The notes under the pieces are model-generated. The model saw only the letters and a program-made list of their open reading frames with translations, had not been told where the DNA came from and made no database searches. Shown in pieces: positions 28,020-36,933 of a DNA stretch of 64,000 nucleotides. A program made the position numbers and the translations under genes. The stretch's first letter is position 1. Each line of letters starts with the position of its first letter. Origin of the DNA: JAKLQR01 sp963753165 (GTDB taxonomy: Bacteria; Nitrospirota; Thermodesulfovibrionia; Thermodesulfovibrionales; SM23-35); assembly GCA_963753165.1 (NCBI GenBank), contig CAVWBP010000011.1, positions 21,528 to 85,527 on the forward strand. The letters run 5' to 3'.

Positions 28020-29348
28020 ATGAGCAAGAGGAATGTAAAGATAAACGTCGAATATCTCACGAGGGTTGAAGGACACGGGAATATTGTCATCAATGTAAAA
28101 AACGGAAAACTGGAGACCTGCCGCCTCGATATTGTTGAATCGCCGCGCTTCTTTGAGGGGATGCTCCGGGGCCGCTCCGTATTCGAAGCACAGCATATCA
28201 CGAGCAGGATCTGCGGCATCTGCGCCTGCGGACATACCCTGGCCTCGATACAGGCGGCAGAGGCTGCCCTTGGAATAACGCCCACTGAACAGACGCTTAA
28301 ACTGAGGAAGCTCCTGCTGCATTATGAAACCCTTGACAGTCACATCCTTCATATCTATCTTCTCGTTGCGCCCGACCTTCTGGGCGTGAAGAGTTTTGTG
28401 CCGCTTATCAATACGCACAACGATGTGGTGCGGCGCGCCCTGCGGATGAAAAAGACCTGCAACGACGTCTGTGACGTGCTCGTTGGCCGCCATGTGCATC
28501 CGATCTCCGCAATCGTGGGAGGCTTCACCAAACTCCCCAGGCCGAAAGACCTTGAGGCCATGCATTCAATGCTTACAGGCATGAGGCCCGACATGGATGC
28601 AACCGTTGAACTCGCATTGAAACTCAAGTTCCCTGATTTCGAGAGGGACACGGAATACGTTGCCCTTGTGAGCGATGACAACGAATATCCGATGCTCATG
28701 GGAGACCTCGGTTCGACCGACGGGGTCAGGATGGGCAAGAAGGATTACCGGAAAATGACGAACGAATTTGTCGTTCCCCACTCCTCTGCGAAGCATGCGA
28801 AACTGAGCAGGGATTCCTACGCTGTCGGAGCGCTGGCGCGGTTCAACCTGAACTCGGAAAAGCTCCTCCCGAAGGCAAAGGAAGTCGCTGCTGCGGTCGG
28901 ATTGAAACCGAAATGCATCAACCCGTTCCTGAATACAGCTGCACAGCTTGTGGAGTGCGTGCATTGTCTGGAAGATGCGATTGCGATAGTTGAAAATCTT
29001 ATGAGTACTCCGCTGAATTATGACGAGGAGATCGTGGTCGGACTGAATGAGAAGGGTAAGATACCGGTAAGGGCAGGGAACGGGGTCGGGGCAGTTGAGG
29101 TGCCGAGGGGCATTCTATTCCATAATTATGTAACCGATCAAAACGGGATTCTTACCGGTGCGAACTGTATTATCCCGACGAACCAGAACACCGGGAATAT
29201 CGAGTACGATCTGATGAAGCTTATTCCGGAAATACTCGACAGGACGGACGAAGAAGTTACCCTTGCCGCAGAAATGCTTGTGAGGTCATATGACCCGTGC
29301 ATTTCCTGCTCCGCGCATCTTATCGATATACGGTTCAGGGACAGATAG
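28020..29348 (+). CDS. hydA: Group 3b NiFe hydrogenase large (alpha) subunit
   Basis: 442 residues from the ATG at 28020; a TTG 9 bases earlier is also possible. Both NiFe ligand pairs are intact: R-I-C-G-I-C-A-C-G-H (Cys65, Cys68) and D-P-C-I-S-C-S-A-H (Cys427, Cys430). Nine residues follow the final His, the C-terminal peptide removed by a maturation protease after Ni insertion. No selenocysteine replaces the C-terminal Cys here. No maturation genes (hypABCDEF or protease) are in the window. Confidence 0.95.
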   Translation: MSKRNVKINVEYLTRVEGHGNIVINVKNGKLETCRLDIVESPRFFEGMLRGRSVFEAQHITSRICGICACGHTLASIQAAEAALGITPTEQTLKLRKLLLHYETLDSHILHIYLLVAPDLLGVKSFVPLINTHNDVVRRALRMKKTCNDVCDVLVGRHVHPISAIVGGFTKLPRPKDLEAMHSMLTGMRPDMDATVELALKLKFPDFERDTEYVALVSDDNEYPMLMGDLGSTDGVRMGKKDYRKMTNEFVVPHSSAKHAKLSRDSYAVGALARFNLNSEKLLPKAKEVAAAVGLKPKCINPFLNTAAQLVECVHCLEDAIAIVENLMSTPLNYDEEIVVGLNEKGKIPVRAGNGVGAVEVPRGILFHNYVTDQNGILTGANCIIPTNQNTGNIEYDLMKLIPEILDRTDEEVTLAAEMLVRSYDPCISCSAHLIDIRFRDR

Positions 29349-29363
29349 GTTTACAGGAGTATT

Positions 29364-29515
29364 TAAATAGAGTCTGTGTATAAACTCAGGGTTTGTCATC
29401 CTCCGGCTTGACCGGGGGATCCAGTCCCGAAAGCTTTCGGGATGAAAATACTGGATTCCCGCCTTCGCGAGAATGACGAATTTTTATCGGAATCGCACTT
29501 TATAAACAGACTCTA
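29364..29515. mobile_element. MITE-like element, copy 2 (downstream of the hydrogenase operon)
   Basis: Same 152-bp sequence as 25167-25318, in direct orientation, with a handful of substitutions and no gaps. Here the ends are better preserved: gagtctgtgtataaa pairs with tttataaacagactc (14 of 15), bounded by TA on each side. TA boundaries are typical of IS630/Tc1-type transposition. Confidence 0.82.
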
Positions 29516-29530
29516 TATATAACACATAAG

Positions 29531-29570
29531 CCCATGATGCCCTTTTGTAAGAAAGGCATCATGGGTTTTT
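29531..29570 (+). terminator. Rho-independent terminator after the hydrogenase operon
   Basis: Stem cccatgatgcc with ggcatcatggg (11 bp), loop of 13 bases, then TTTTT. It is separated from hydA only by the MITE copy, so it probably ends the hydrogenase transcript. Alternatively it shields the IS630 transposase from read-through. Confidence 0.7.
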
Positions 29571-29633
29571 GATTGTAACAATTTATTATTAACCTAGCAA
29601 CTAAACAGAGCAATAATATGGTAAAATACATGC

Positions 29634-30563
29634 ATGGAAAAGATCGATGCACGGACACTAAGTCAGGATGCGCAGTATCAGATTCGGAGGCAGGTAGTGA
29701 AACTGCGTCAGCGGGGTATGCGATACACGGAGATAGCCGAGGTGGTAGGGGTTGCTCCAACCCATGCTTGCAGAGTGTATAAGCGATATGAACGCGAGGG
29801 GATGCAGGGATTATCAAAGGGAAGGCGAGGTCGGCGGACTGGGCAGCAGAGGACGCTTGGCAAGGAGCAAGAAGCGGCGGTCCAAAAGACAATACAGGAC
29901 AAGACTCCAGATCAGCTGAAGATGCCGTTTGCGCTGTGGACCCGTCAGGCTGTGCAGGAGTTGATTAAGCATCAACATGGCATAGAAATGCCAATCCGAA
30001 CGGTTGGGGAATATCTAATGCGATGGGGATTTACGCCGCAGAAGCCGATTCGCAAGGCATATGAGCAGAGGCCGGAGCAAGTGCAGAAATGGCTTCAGGC
30101 AGAGTATCCCGAGATAGCCAAGCGCGCAAAGGTGGAAGGAGCTGATATCAACTGGTGCGATGAGACGGGACTACGCAATGATGAAAATCGGTCTAAGGGG
30201 TATTCGCCCAAAGGGAAAACGCCGACCATCCGGCTCAATGCCAATCGGACGAGCATGAGTATGGTTTCAGCCATCAGCAATCAGGGCAAAGTGCGGTTCA
30301 TGATATATAAAGAGGCCATGAATGCAGATCTAATGATCAAGTTTATGAAGAGACTGATCAAAGACACCGGGCGAAAAGTGTTTCTGATAGTGGATAACCT
30401 AAAGACTCATCACAGCAAGGTTGTCAAAAAATGGCTTCAGGAGCACACAGAACAGATTGAGGTTTTCTATTTGCCATCGTACTCGCCAGAATTGAACCCT
30501 GACGAATACCTGAACTGTGACATTAAAAATTGCCGATGCGGTCTCTGCCGCATGCCGATGTAA
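29634..30563 (+). CDS. IS630 family transposase (C-terminus altered)
   Basis: 309 residues. An N-terminal helix-turn-helix of homeodomain type (about 10-60, R-G-M-R-Y-T-E-I-A-E-V-V-G-V) is followed by a DDE catalytic domain. The Asp residues are in I-N-W-C-D-E-T-G-L and F-L-I-V-D-N-L-K-T-H-H, and the Glu is in S-P-E-L-N-P-D-E-Y-L. All three catalytic acids are present. After N-C-D-I-K-N the frame runs into C-R-C-G-L-C-R-M-P-M and stops. The family normally continues 30-40 residues, so the 3' end is truncated or frameshifted. I could not find the element's terminal repeats. Confidence 0.88.
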   Translation: MEKIDARTLSQDAQYQIRRQVVKLRQRGMRYTEIAEVVGVAPTHACRVYKRYEREGMQGLSKGRRGRRTGQQRTLGKEQEAAVQKTIQDKTPDQLKMPFALWTRQAVQELIKHQHGIEMPIRTVGEYLMRWGFTPQKPIRKAYEQRPEQVQKWLQAEYPEIAKRAKVEGADINWCDETGLRNDENRSKGYSPKGKTPTIRLNANRTSMSMVSAISNQGKVRFMIYKEAMNADLMIKFMKRLIKDTGRKVFLIVDNLKTHHSKVVKKWLQEHTEQIEVFYLPSYSPELNPDEYLNCDIKNCRCGLCRMPM

Positions 30564-31275
30564 GAAGGGCTGTTGAAACGAAAAAATGGCTCTGCTATAG
30601 CGTCTCGACGGAATAGTCTATCGGGATGTTTAGATATTGACGTCAAGAATCTATCCGTTATCACAATAAACTGACGGTTACTAATCACAGTACATGATCT
30701 GATCTGTGTCGATAAGTATCGGACACATAAACACCTGTGAAGGTGAAATTCTGTAGATAAGAGCATATTAGACGCTTTCAATTGAACTTAATACAATGCA
30801 TGTGCCTGGTTATTAGGTACGCAGGTAGAGGATCAGGGTGAACGTATTCATCGCGGCTTTGTTCCGGAGCTGTCATTATTTCAGCTATAAAATTGTCTGA
30901 CATCATACCGAAAATATTCATGGAGCGTCACAGTACCGAGACACTGCATAGTATTGGCAAAATATTGACTAAATGTGAAGTAAACATTAGGATCACTACA
31001 CTAGAGAGCTTTGTCAGTACAGCTGAGGCTGGCATCATGTTCTCTTTCATAGCGGTAATAGTTGTGTGTAACACGAGTGTTGTATTTGCGAGAAAGGGTA
31101 AGAAGTCCAATTACTGGTTGAAATATGAAATTAGGCTTTACAAGAAACAAGGAGAGGGAAAGACCCCTCTCCTTATAACTCTGCTTGAGTCTGTTATGTT
31201 ACTCCCTCACTGATACAAAACTCTATAAGAGACTGCTAAGCCTCTGTGCCATTAAGGTTTTGGCCTCAGTCCAGC
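30564..31275. other. Gene-free stretch behind the IS630 transposase
   Basis: About 700 bases without a credible gene. Short open frames exist but lack ribosome-binding sites and family features. A 10-bp hairpin (aaggagaggg/ccctctcctt, 31149-31174) is the only clear structure. This is probably decayed mobile-element or accessory DNA. Confidence 0.5.
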
Positions 31276-31623
31276 TTAACCCCAGAAAATCCCGGTGGGA
31301 TCCTTATCAATCTCATTTAATATTACATCAATATCTTTTGAGGGCTCCAAACTTAAATATTTGTGCCACTTGCTATTTCTGTCAGCGCAATATAACGACC
31401 ATTTACCAGTCTTTTCGTCATATCGTATTTGTGCAATTGAAAGAGAGGTCCATTCTTTCATATCTTCTCGCCATGGTGCTCTCTCTTCATGGATAGTGAG
31501 ACTATTCCCTCTAAATTTATGTGTCAATTTCAATTTGTTCCGGACATGAGGAGGAACACGATTATCACAAAACATTTTTATCTTCTGATCTGCGAGCTTT
31601 TTTGTGAAAATTGGCAAAGGCAT
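31276..31623 (-). CDS. DUF3024 domain protein
   Basis: 115 residues. W-T-S-L-S-I-A-Q-I-R-Y, W-S-L-Y-C-A-D-R-N-S-K-W-H-K-Y and the terminal D-K-D-P-T-G-I-F-W-G are the recognisable DUF3024 blocks. Function unknown; members are small and usually single genes. It is alone in an accessory region between the IS630 remnant and the DUF134 gene. Length is normal and the frame is intact. Confidence 0.8.
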   Translation of the reverse strand: MPLPIFTKKLADQKIKMFCDNRVPPHVRNKLKLTHKFRGNSLTIHEERAPWREDMKEWTSLSIAQIRYDEKTGKWSLYCADRNSKWHKYLSLEPSKDIDVILNEIDKDPTGIFWG

Positions 31624-31826
31624 TTTTACCCCCTATAAATTCCAGTTATACTTAGCACAATTATATCAAGTATCAAAGGTGACTGATACGGGAAGGAACA
31701 ACCCGATGTAATAATCTCGGTGAACGTTGGTTGGTTTGTATGGAGCCTTATCCGTCCATTCACATTCTTTTCCCAATTTCCTCTTGACATGATAATGGGC
31801 ATATGCTCATAATAGAACTACCGATT

Positions 31827-32303
31827 ATGCCAAGGCCGAAATGCGAGAGAAAAGTATGCGGGAAGCCCGGGAGCGATTATTTTAAGCCAAGGGGCATACC
31901 ATTGTTCAACCTTGAAGAGGTCGTCCTGACCCCGGACGAGATGGAAGCCATCCGGCTTGCCGACCTCGAAGGGATGTACCAGGAACACGCGGCAGAAAAT
32001 ATGGGCATCTCCCGCCAGACTTTTGGAAGGATCATCGAGTCTGCACACAAGAAAGTGGCCGAAGCGCTGATTAAGGGCAAAGCCCTGAGAATAGAGGGAG
32101 GGAACATTCAGACAACGGACACGAGGACATTCGCCTGTCTTGCCTGCAGGTATACATGGAAGACTGCATGTGGCACCGGGAGTCCGTCAGGATGTCCGTC
32201 CTGTAAGAGCCGCAGCATTGAGAGATCAGACGATGAGCAAGACAATGGGAAAACGGAGAAGCGTGGTCGCAGGAAGGCTTGTCTCACGCGAAAAAACACT
32301 TAA
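31827..32303 (+). CDS. DUF134 family DNA-binding protein
   Basis: 158 residues from the ATG at 31827. M-P-R-P-K-C-E-R-K-V at the start and L-T-P-D-E-M-E-A-I-R-L-A-D-L-E-G define DUF134, with a helix-turn-helix (G-I-S-R-Q-T-F-G-R-I). A C-terminal zinc-ribbon-like part has C-L-A-C-R-Y and C-P-S-C-K-S. Members commonly neighbour NifX/NifB-type iron-molybdenum-cofactor proteins and MinD ATPases, and NifX-like proteins occur here too. Probably a regulator of the small operon DUF134-CGGC-NifX. Confidence 0.85.
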   Translation: MPRPKCERKVCGKPGSDYFKPRGIPLFNLEEVVLTPDEMEAIRLADLEGMYQEHAAENMGISRQTFGRIIESAHKKVAEALIKGKALRIEGGNIQTTDTRTFACLACRYTWKTACGTGSPSGCPSCKSRSIERSDDEQDNGKTEKRGRRKACLTRKNT

Positions 32304-32330
32304 CTATTTCAGAACGGAGGTCGATAAGGT

Positions 32331-32699
32331 ATGGAAAAGAAGAAGATAGCTATCATCGCCTGCAGGAACATTAAAGGGATCAGCTGTGTCGGGGGCTGTC
32401 TGAAATGTTTCAAGGGAATTGCGGAGAAGGCGGGAGAGTACGAGCGCTGGAAGGATTACGAGATAGAGGTCATCGGTATGGACGACTGCGGGGGCTGCCC
32501 CGGAGTAATCATGCCGAAGATCGCCCTTATGGCGGATATGGGGAAATTGTACGACAGGGATTTCGACGCGGTCCATCTGGGCACCTGTGTAATGAAAGCC
32601 ACTCAGACAGCGAACTGCCCGATAGATATTGAAGCCCTGAAGACAAAGGTCCTGAAAGTATTCAACAAAGAAGTAATTTTCGGAACACATCCGTATTAG
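32331..32699 (+). CDS. CGGC domain protein
   Basis: 122 residues. Two Cys blocks are visible: S-C-V-G-G-C-L-K-C-F near residue 18 and D-D-C-G-G-C-P-G near residue 52, the latter being the CGGC motif that names the domain. A third Cys lies in L-G-T-C-V-M-K-A. CGGC proteins are thought to bind metal or iron-sulfur clusters; the role is not established. A good ribosome-binding site (ggaggtcgataaggt) precedes the ATG. Same operon as DUF134, 27 bases apart. Confidence 0.8.
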   Translation: MEKKKIAIIACRNIKGISCVGGCLKCFKGIAEKAGEYERWKDYEIEVIGMDDCGGCPGVIMPKIALMADMGKLYDRDFDAVHLGTCVMKATQTANCPIDIEALKTKVLKVFNKEVIFGTHPY

Positions 32700-32730
32700 C
32701 AAGGCTATTCATGGATTTTTAAATGAATAT

Positions 32731-32842
32731 GGTGGAAAGAGTATTTTCGCTCATTCTCGGTCCGCTTCAGCGGACCTCCGAGGGAAATTCTGTCTCGATA
32801 TTTCTCATCAGAATTTAAATCCGCGATAATACTCTATCCACC
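32731..32842. repeat. Palindromic MITE/REP-like element
   Basis: 112 bp with 20-bp arms, ggtggaaagagtattttcgc at the left and its complement with two mismatches at the right. A second hairpin (ggtccgcttcagcggacc) sits inside. It lies between the CGGC gene and the NifX-like gene and has no coding capacity. Confidence 0.7.
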
Positions 32843-32897
32843 ATGAGTGATATTAACCATAGAGATTCGGAAGTTTAATGAAAAGGAGGAATGAAAA

Positions 32898-33278
32898 ATG
32901 AAGATCTGTTTTCCGGTAGCAGCCCCGAAAGGGTTAGAGAGCGAAGTATACGGACATTTCGGTTCCGCGCCCGCGTTTATTGTGGTCGAGACCGATACGA
33001 ATGCGGTGAGGTCAATCCAGAATAAGGACGAACATCATGAGCACGGCGCCTGCAATCCTGTGAAAGCGCTGAACAATGAGAAGGTCGATGCAATTGTCGT
33101 CGGCGGGATAGGGATGGGCGCCCTTATGAAGTTACAGCAGTCCGGAATAAAGGTGTTCCAGGCCAAGGCACAGACGGTGGGTGAAAACGTAACCCTGCTC
33201 AAGGACCAGAAGCTGCCTGAGTTTAACCCACAGTTCACCTGTGCCGGGCATGGACATGGCGGTGGATGCGGCCACTGA
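32898..33278 (+). CDS. NifX/NafY-like iron-molybdenum-cofactor family protein
   Basis: 126 residues. M-K-I-C-F-P-V at the start, Y-G-H-F-G-S-A-P in the first quarter and V-V-G-G-I-G-M-G-A are typical of the dinitrogenase Fe-Mo cofactor fold, shared with the Mo-Cu 'orange protein'. A His/Gly/Cys-rich C-terminal tail (C-A-G-H-G-H-G-G-G-C-G-H) probably binds metal. Aligned with the DUF134-CGGC genes and directly upstream of the first Hmc/Tmc operon, about 300 bases away. No nif genes are present, so a role in nitrogenase is unlikely. Confidence 0.85.
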   Translation: MKICFPVAAPKGLESEVYGHFGSAPAFIVVETDTNAVRSIQNKDEHHEHGACNPVKALNNEKVDAIVVGGIGMGALMKLQQSGIKVFQAKAQTVGENVTLLKDQKLPEFNPQFTCAGHGHGGGCGH

Positions 33279-33579
33279 GAGAGCATGTCAGAAAAAATAC
33301 TTTGAGGAAGGGATATGTCTCAATTTCCAAAGCAAAATAAACTCCCTCTGAGAAAGAACATAAGTTTCTCCGATTATAATGTTCTCGTGCAATTGAGAAC
33401 CGAGGCTTCCGCTTCGTCTTCAGCCTCATCGAGATTACCCGTGATTTTGCTTCAGAAATTGAGCCATATCTCCTCCGTTTCGCAGTACATAAAAATTATG
33501 GTATTCTTTAGCCGGGAATTGCGTGCAGGATTGTTCCCGTGCAGTGTATTCATTGCTCCAGGAAAGGGACAGACGCAGG

Positions 33580-34839
33580 ATGCTGACTGACGATTGGGAC
33601 TGGGATATCCGGGACCGTGTGATAACCGATATCGACGAATGGAAGAGAAGATATCCTATCGTCCAGGAATGCAGTGTGAGCGATGATGGTGAACGGATAG
33701 CCGCCATTGTTGAAACCGCGCCCCAGAAAGCAACTGTATGTATCAACGGCAATCCCTGGCAAGCGGAGTATGAAAAAATCTGGTCGTTGAAGTTCAGCCC
33801 GGACAGCCGTGCGGTGTGTTCAGTATTGCGGAACTACGAGTGGACCCTTGCGGTGGATAATGTCCTGTGGGAAGAGCCCTATGATTTTATATGGAACATC
33901 ACGATCAGTCCTGACGGCAAAAACATGGCGGCAACTGTGAAGAAAGAGAACGCGCACACTGTTGCGCAGAACGGAAGGATATGGGGGATTTCATTCCCTG
34001 AAGCGAGGGACCTTGCGATGAGCCCTGACGGGAAGCGGGTGGCAACACGCGTGAAAACCAGGCGGCTTGCATCGCTCGACATTTTTGGCTTTGCGGAGAA
34101 TATCCTTACCGTTGCAGCTGACGAGAAAGCGTGGGACAGGAATTTTTTGAGCATATGGGGCATTGCCTTCAGCTCCGACAGCAGCAGGGTTGCAGCCGGG
34201 GTAAGACTGGACAAGACAGTGTTCACCATCGCGGTTGACGGGAAACCCTGGGATGCGACTTTCGGCGGAATCTGGGAGCCGGTGTTTCATCCGCGCACAC
34301 ATGATGTTGCAGCGCCGGTAAAGACGCCGCGCGGGTGGACGCTTGCGATGAATGGAAAGACTGTTTGGGACCGCTGTTTTACCCAGGTCTGGCATCAGAG
34401 ATACAGCACCGATGGAGAGAAAATTGCTGCCGTGGTTGCCCCCGAGTTCGGCAAGTGGACTGTAGCAGTCGATGGTTCACCATGGACAAGAACATTCAGT
34501 GACGCGGTCCTGCATCCGGCATTCAGTCCTGACCATAAGAGGGTCGCTGCCCTTGTGAAGGAGAAGAACAGATGGACTGTTGCTGTTGACGGTGCTCCCT
34601 GGCCGGTGGATTTTGACATGATATGGGAACCGGTGTTCAGTCCTGACGGCAATCATATCGCGGTGAAAGCAGAGAGAAACGGCGCATATAGTATAGTGAT
34701 GGATGGAAAGCCCGGGAAGAATACGTATGAAGCCCTCTGGAATCCCATATTCAGCCCTGACGGAGAAAAACTGCTGATACGGTGCATAGAGGACGGGAAA
34801 TACTGCCGGAAGGTGGCAAAGGTAAATGATATTACATGA
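33580..34839 (+). CDS. tmcD: TmcD-like Trp-rich beta-propeller protein, copy 1
   Basis: 419 residues from the ATG at 33580, where the sequence M-L-T-D-D-W-D-W-D matches the second copy's start. The protein consists of about nine repeated units of the form W-T-V-A-V-D-G-x-P-W...F-S-P-D-G-x-x-V-A-A, a beta-propeller built of Trp-rich blades. TmcD of the Desulfovibrio transmembrane Tmc complex is a Trp-rich cytoplasmic protein; its role is unknown. No signal peptide. First gene of Hmc/Tmc operon 1; a paralogue occupies the same place in operon 2. Confidence 0.78.
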   Translation: MLTDDWDWDIRDRVITDIDEWKRRYPIVQECSVSDDGERIAAIVETAPQKATVCINGNPWQAEYEKIWSLKFSPDSRAVCSVLRNYEWTLAVDNVLWEEPYDFIWNITISPDGKNMAATVKKENAHTVAQNGRIWGISFPEARDLAMSPDGKRVATRVKTRRLASLDIFGFAENILTVAADEKAWDRNFLSIWGIAFSSDSSRVAAGVRLDKTVFTIAVDGKPWDATFGGIWEPVFHPRTHDVAAPVKTPRGWTLAMNGKTVWDRCFTQVWHQRYSTDGEKIAAVVAPEFGKWTVAVDGSPWTRTFSDAVLHPAFSPDHKRVAALVKEKNRWTVAVDGAPWPVDFDMIWEPVFSPDGNHIAVKAERNGAYSIVMDGKPGKNTYEALWNPIFSPDGEKLLIRCIEDGKYCRKVAKVNDIT

Positions 34840-34852
34840 ATCAATGTGAGAC

Positions 34853-35539
34853 ATGAATACTCTCTATGAATTTCTGACAAGCCCGGCGGCATATCAATTT
34901 ATTCGCGGACCTCTTGTCTGGCTGTCATTTGTGATATTCATCGGCGGAAATCTCTATAAATTCCTGTCAATGCTTTCTCTCGCCAAAAAGGACAAGGTCG
35001 TCTTTCCCTACATCAACCTGAAGTACAGCCTCAGGTCGATTCTCCATTGGGTCATACCTTTTGCAAGCACGAACTGGCGGAAACGTCCGGGGATGACGGT
35101 CATCACTTTCCTCTTCCATACCTGCCTTCTTGTTACCCCGGTCTTTCTTATCGCTCATAACGCACTGATCAAGGAATCCTGGAACTTCAGGTTATGGACT
35201 ATTCCTGAGACGATAGCAGATGTCATGACGGTGGTTGTTATCCTCTGCGCTCTTATCTTTCTCATACGCAGGCTCGTTGTTCCGGAGGTGATATTTGTCA
35301 CCTTCGGGTCCGATTACCTAATTCTCGCGCTCGCGGTGCTGCCGTTCCTTACAGGATTTTTTGCGTACCATCAGATTATGCTTGAGTATGAATTGATGCT
35401 CACACTCCACATACTTGCCGGAGAACTCATGTTGATTGCAATACCCTTTACAAGACTGAACCACATGATGTATTTCTGGTTCACAAGGGCCTATACCGGA
35501 TCGGAATTCGGCGCAGTCCGCCATACGAGGGATTATTAA
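34853..35539 (+). CDS. hmcE: TmcC/HmcE-like membrane cytochrome b subunit, copy 1
   Basis: 228 residues with five membrane helices, of the NarI (nitrate reductase gamma) type. Candidate haem-b ligands are His in S-I-L-H-W-V-I-P, F-L-F-H-T-C-L, T-L-H-I-L-A-G and R-L-N-H-M-M-Y. In Hmc and Tmc complexes this subunit joins the cytochrome side to the HmcF/TmcB iron-sulfur protein and may handle quinone. Directly after tmcD and 31 bases before hmcF. Confidence 0.85.
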   Translation: MNTLYEFLTSPAAYQFIRGPLVWLSFVIFIGGNLYKFLSMLSLAKKDKVVFPYINLKYSLRSILHWVIPFASTNWRKRPGMTVITFLFHTCLLVTPVFLIAHNALIKESWNFRLWTIPETIADVMTVVVILCALIFLIRRLVVPEVIFVTFGSDYLILALAVLPFLTGFFAYHQIMLEYELMLTLHILAGELMLIAIPFTRLNHMMYFWFTRAYTGSEFGAVRHTRDY

Positions 35540-35570
35540 ATGTTCTGGAAAAATATCCGGAGGTGATCTA

Positions 35571-36933
35571 TTGATCAAGGTTGAACGAAGGCCGGTCTCA
35601 GACCCCGGCATAGACGAGACAGCGAAGAAGCTGACGCCGGAACAGATAGAGGGTGTCATAAGGCATGTCCTTGAAAAGGAGTCTGCCGGAAGGCTGAAGA
35701 CATTTGTCGAGACCTGTATTCATTGCGGGCTCTGTTCAGAGGCCTGTCATTATTACCTTGCCTATAAACGTGATCCGAGTTATTCCCCTGTCGCAAAAGT
35801 CCGCCAGACGCTCTGGGACATGATCCGCAGGAAATATAAGGTTGATGCAGAGTCCATAAAAATGTATGCGCGGATATCCTATGCGGAATGCAATATCTGC
35901 AAGCGGTGCAGCATGTACTGTCCTTTCGGTATCGACATGGCATATCTGATGACGGTGGTGCGCAGGATCTGCGGTCTTCTCGGAGTAGTTCCCCAGTATC
36001 TCCAGGACCAGGGCAACAGTCATATGTATACCTATTCTCAGTCCTGGGTTCCGCAGGACGACTGGGTGGACACTGCCCTCTGGCTTGAAGATGAACTGCA
36101 GGATGGACATACGGAACGGCCGGATCCCGTTTGACAAGGAAGGCGCAGAGGTCATGTATTCACCGCACAGTCTGGAGGCGAAATTCAAGACAAACCTTCT
36201 CACGAACATCGCGAAGATCATGAATGTCGCAGGGGTTGACTGGACCATGCCTTCTTTTGACGGCTGGGACAGCACCAACCAGGCAATGCATGTCGGTGAC
36301 TATGAGACCATGGGCATGGTCGAGCGGATGCATTTTGAAGCCGCGATGCGGTTGAAGGTAAAGAAGATCATGACGAGTGAGTGAGGGCATTCATTCAGAG
36401 CCGCCGTGTATGACGGCTCCCGGTGGTTAGGGTGGAAAGAACCGCCCATAACCTATCTCCAGCCGACACAGTTCTTTTATGAATTGATCAGGGACGGAAA
36501 ACTGAAGATAGCCAGAAAGATAGAGGGTCCCGTTACCGTGCAGGACCCCTGCAGTATTGTAAGGAACAGAGGAATGGGGGAGATGATCAGGTACATCGTC
36601 AGGGCGACCTGTGAGGAATTCAGAGAGGTGACACCGAAGCTTGAACACAATTACTGCTGCACCGCCGGTTCCGGGGTAATCAATTATGGCCCTCCGTGGA
36701 AGTTCATCAGGATGGAAGGCGGCAAGGTGAAGATGAGGCAGCTCCAGGCCACAGGCGCAAAGATTGTGATCGCCCCCTGCCACAGCTGTCATAAAACGAT
36801 TGAGGAGTTGATCCATTATTATCACGCAGACATGCATGTCATGTTCATCAGTGAATTGCTGGTTCAGACCATGGAGATCCCGGAAGCATTGAGAGTGCAC
36901 GAGAAAAAGCAGGAGAAACAGAAAGAGGAATGA
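35571..36933 (+). CDS. hmcF: HmcF/TmcB-like CCG-domain iron-sulfur protein, copy 1, with in-frame UGA (probable selenocysteine)
   Basis: TTG start after GGAGGTGA. Two 4Fe-4S motifs (C-I-H-C-G-L-C-S-E-A-C and C-N-I-C-K-R-C-S-M-Y-C-P) occupy the N-terminal third, and the C-terminal CCG region has C-C and C-x2-C. Two features are odd. First, a one-base frameshift at about 36096-36117. Second, an in-frame TGA at 36382-36384 in T-S-E-[UGA]-G-H-S, at exactly the same position as the TGA of copy 2; the downstream frame runs on for 183 codons with conserved family sequence. A SECIS-like hairpin follows. This subunit faces the cytoplasm and passes electrons from the Hmc complex. It overlaps hmcA by four bases. 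Confidence 0.85.
36382..36419 (+). promoter_or_regulatory. Candidate bacterial SECIS element after hmcF1 UGA
   Basis: A hairpin begins 13 bases after the UGA. GAGCCG (36398-36403) pairs with CGGCTC (36414-36419) around a 10-base loop, ccgtgtatga, that contains two GU steps. Bacterial SECIS elements sit in this window and need a GU in the apical loop. Structure is judged by eye. Confidence 0.55.

Noticed and set aside
30893..31213. Open frame of 106 codons behind the IS630 transposase
   Set aside because: No ribosome-binding site, no recognisable domain, and composition like the surrounding decayed DNA.
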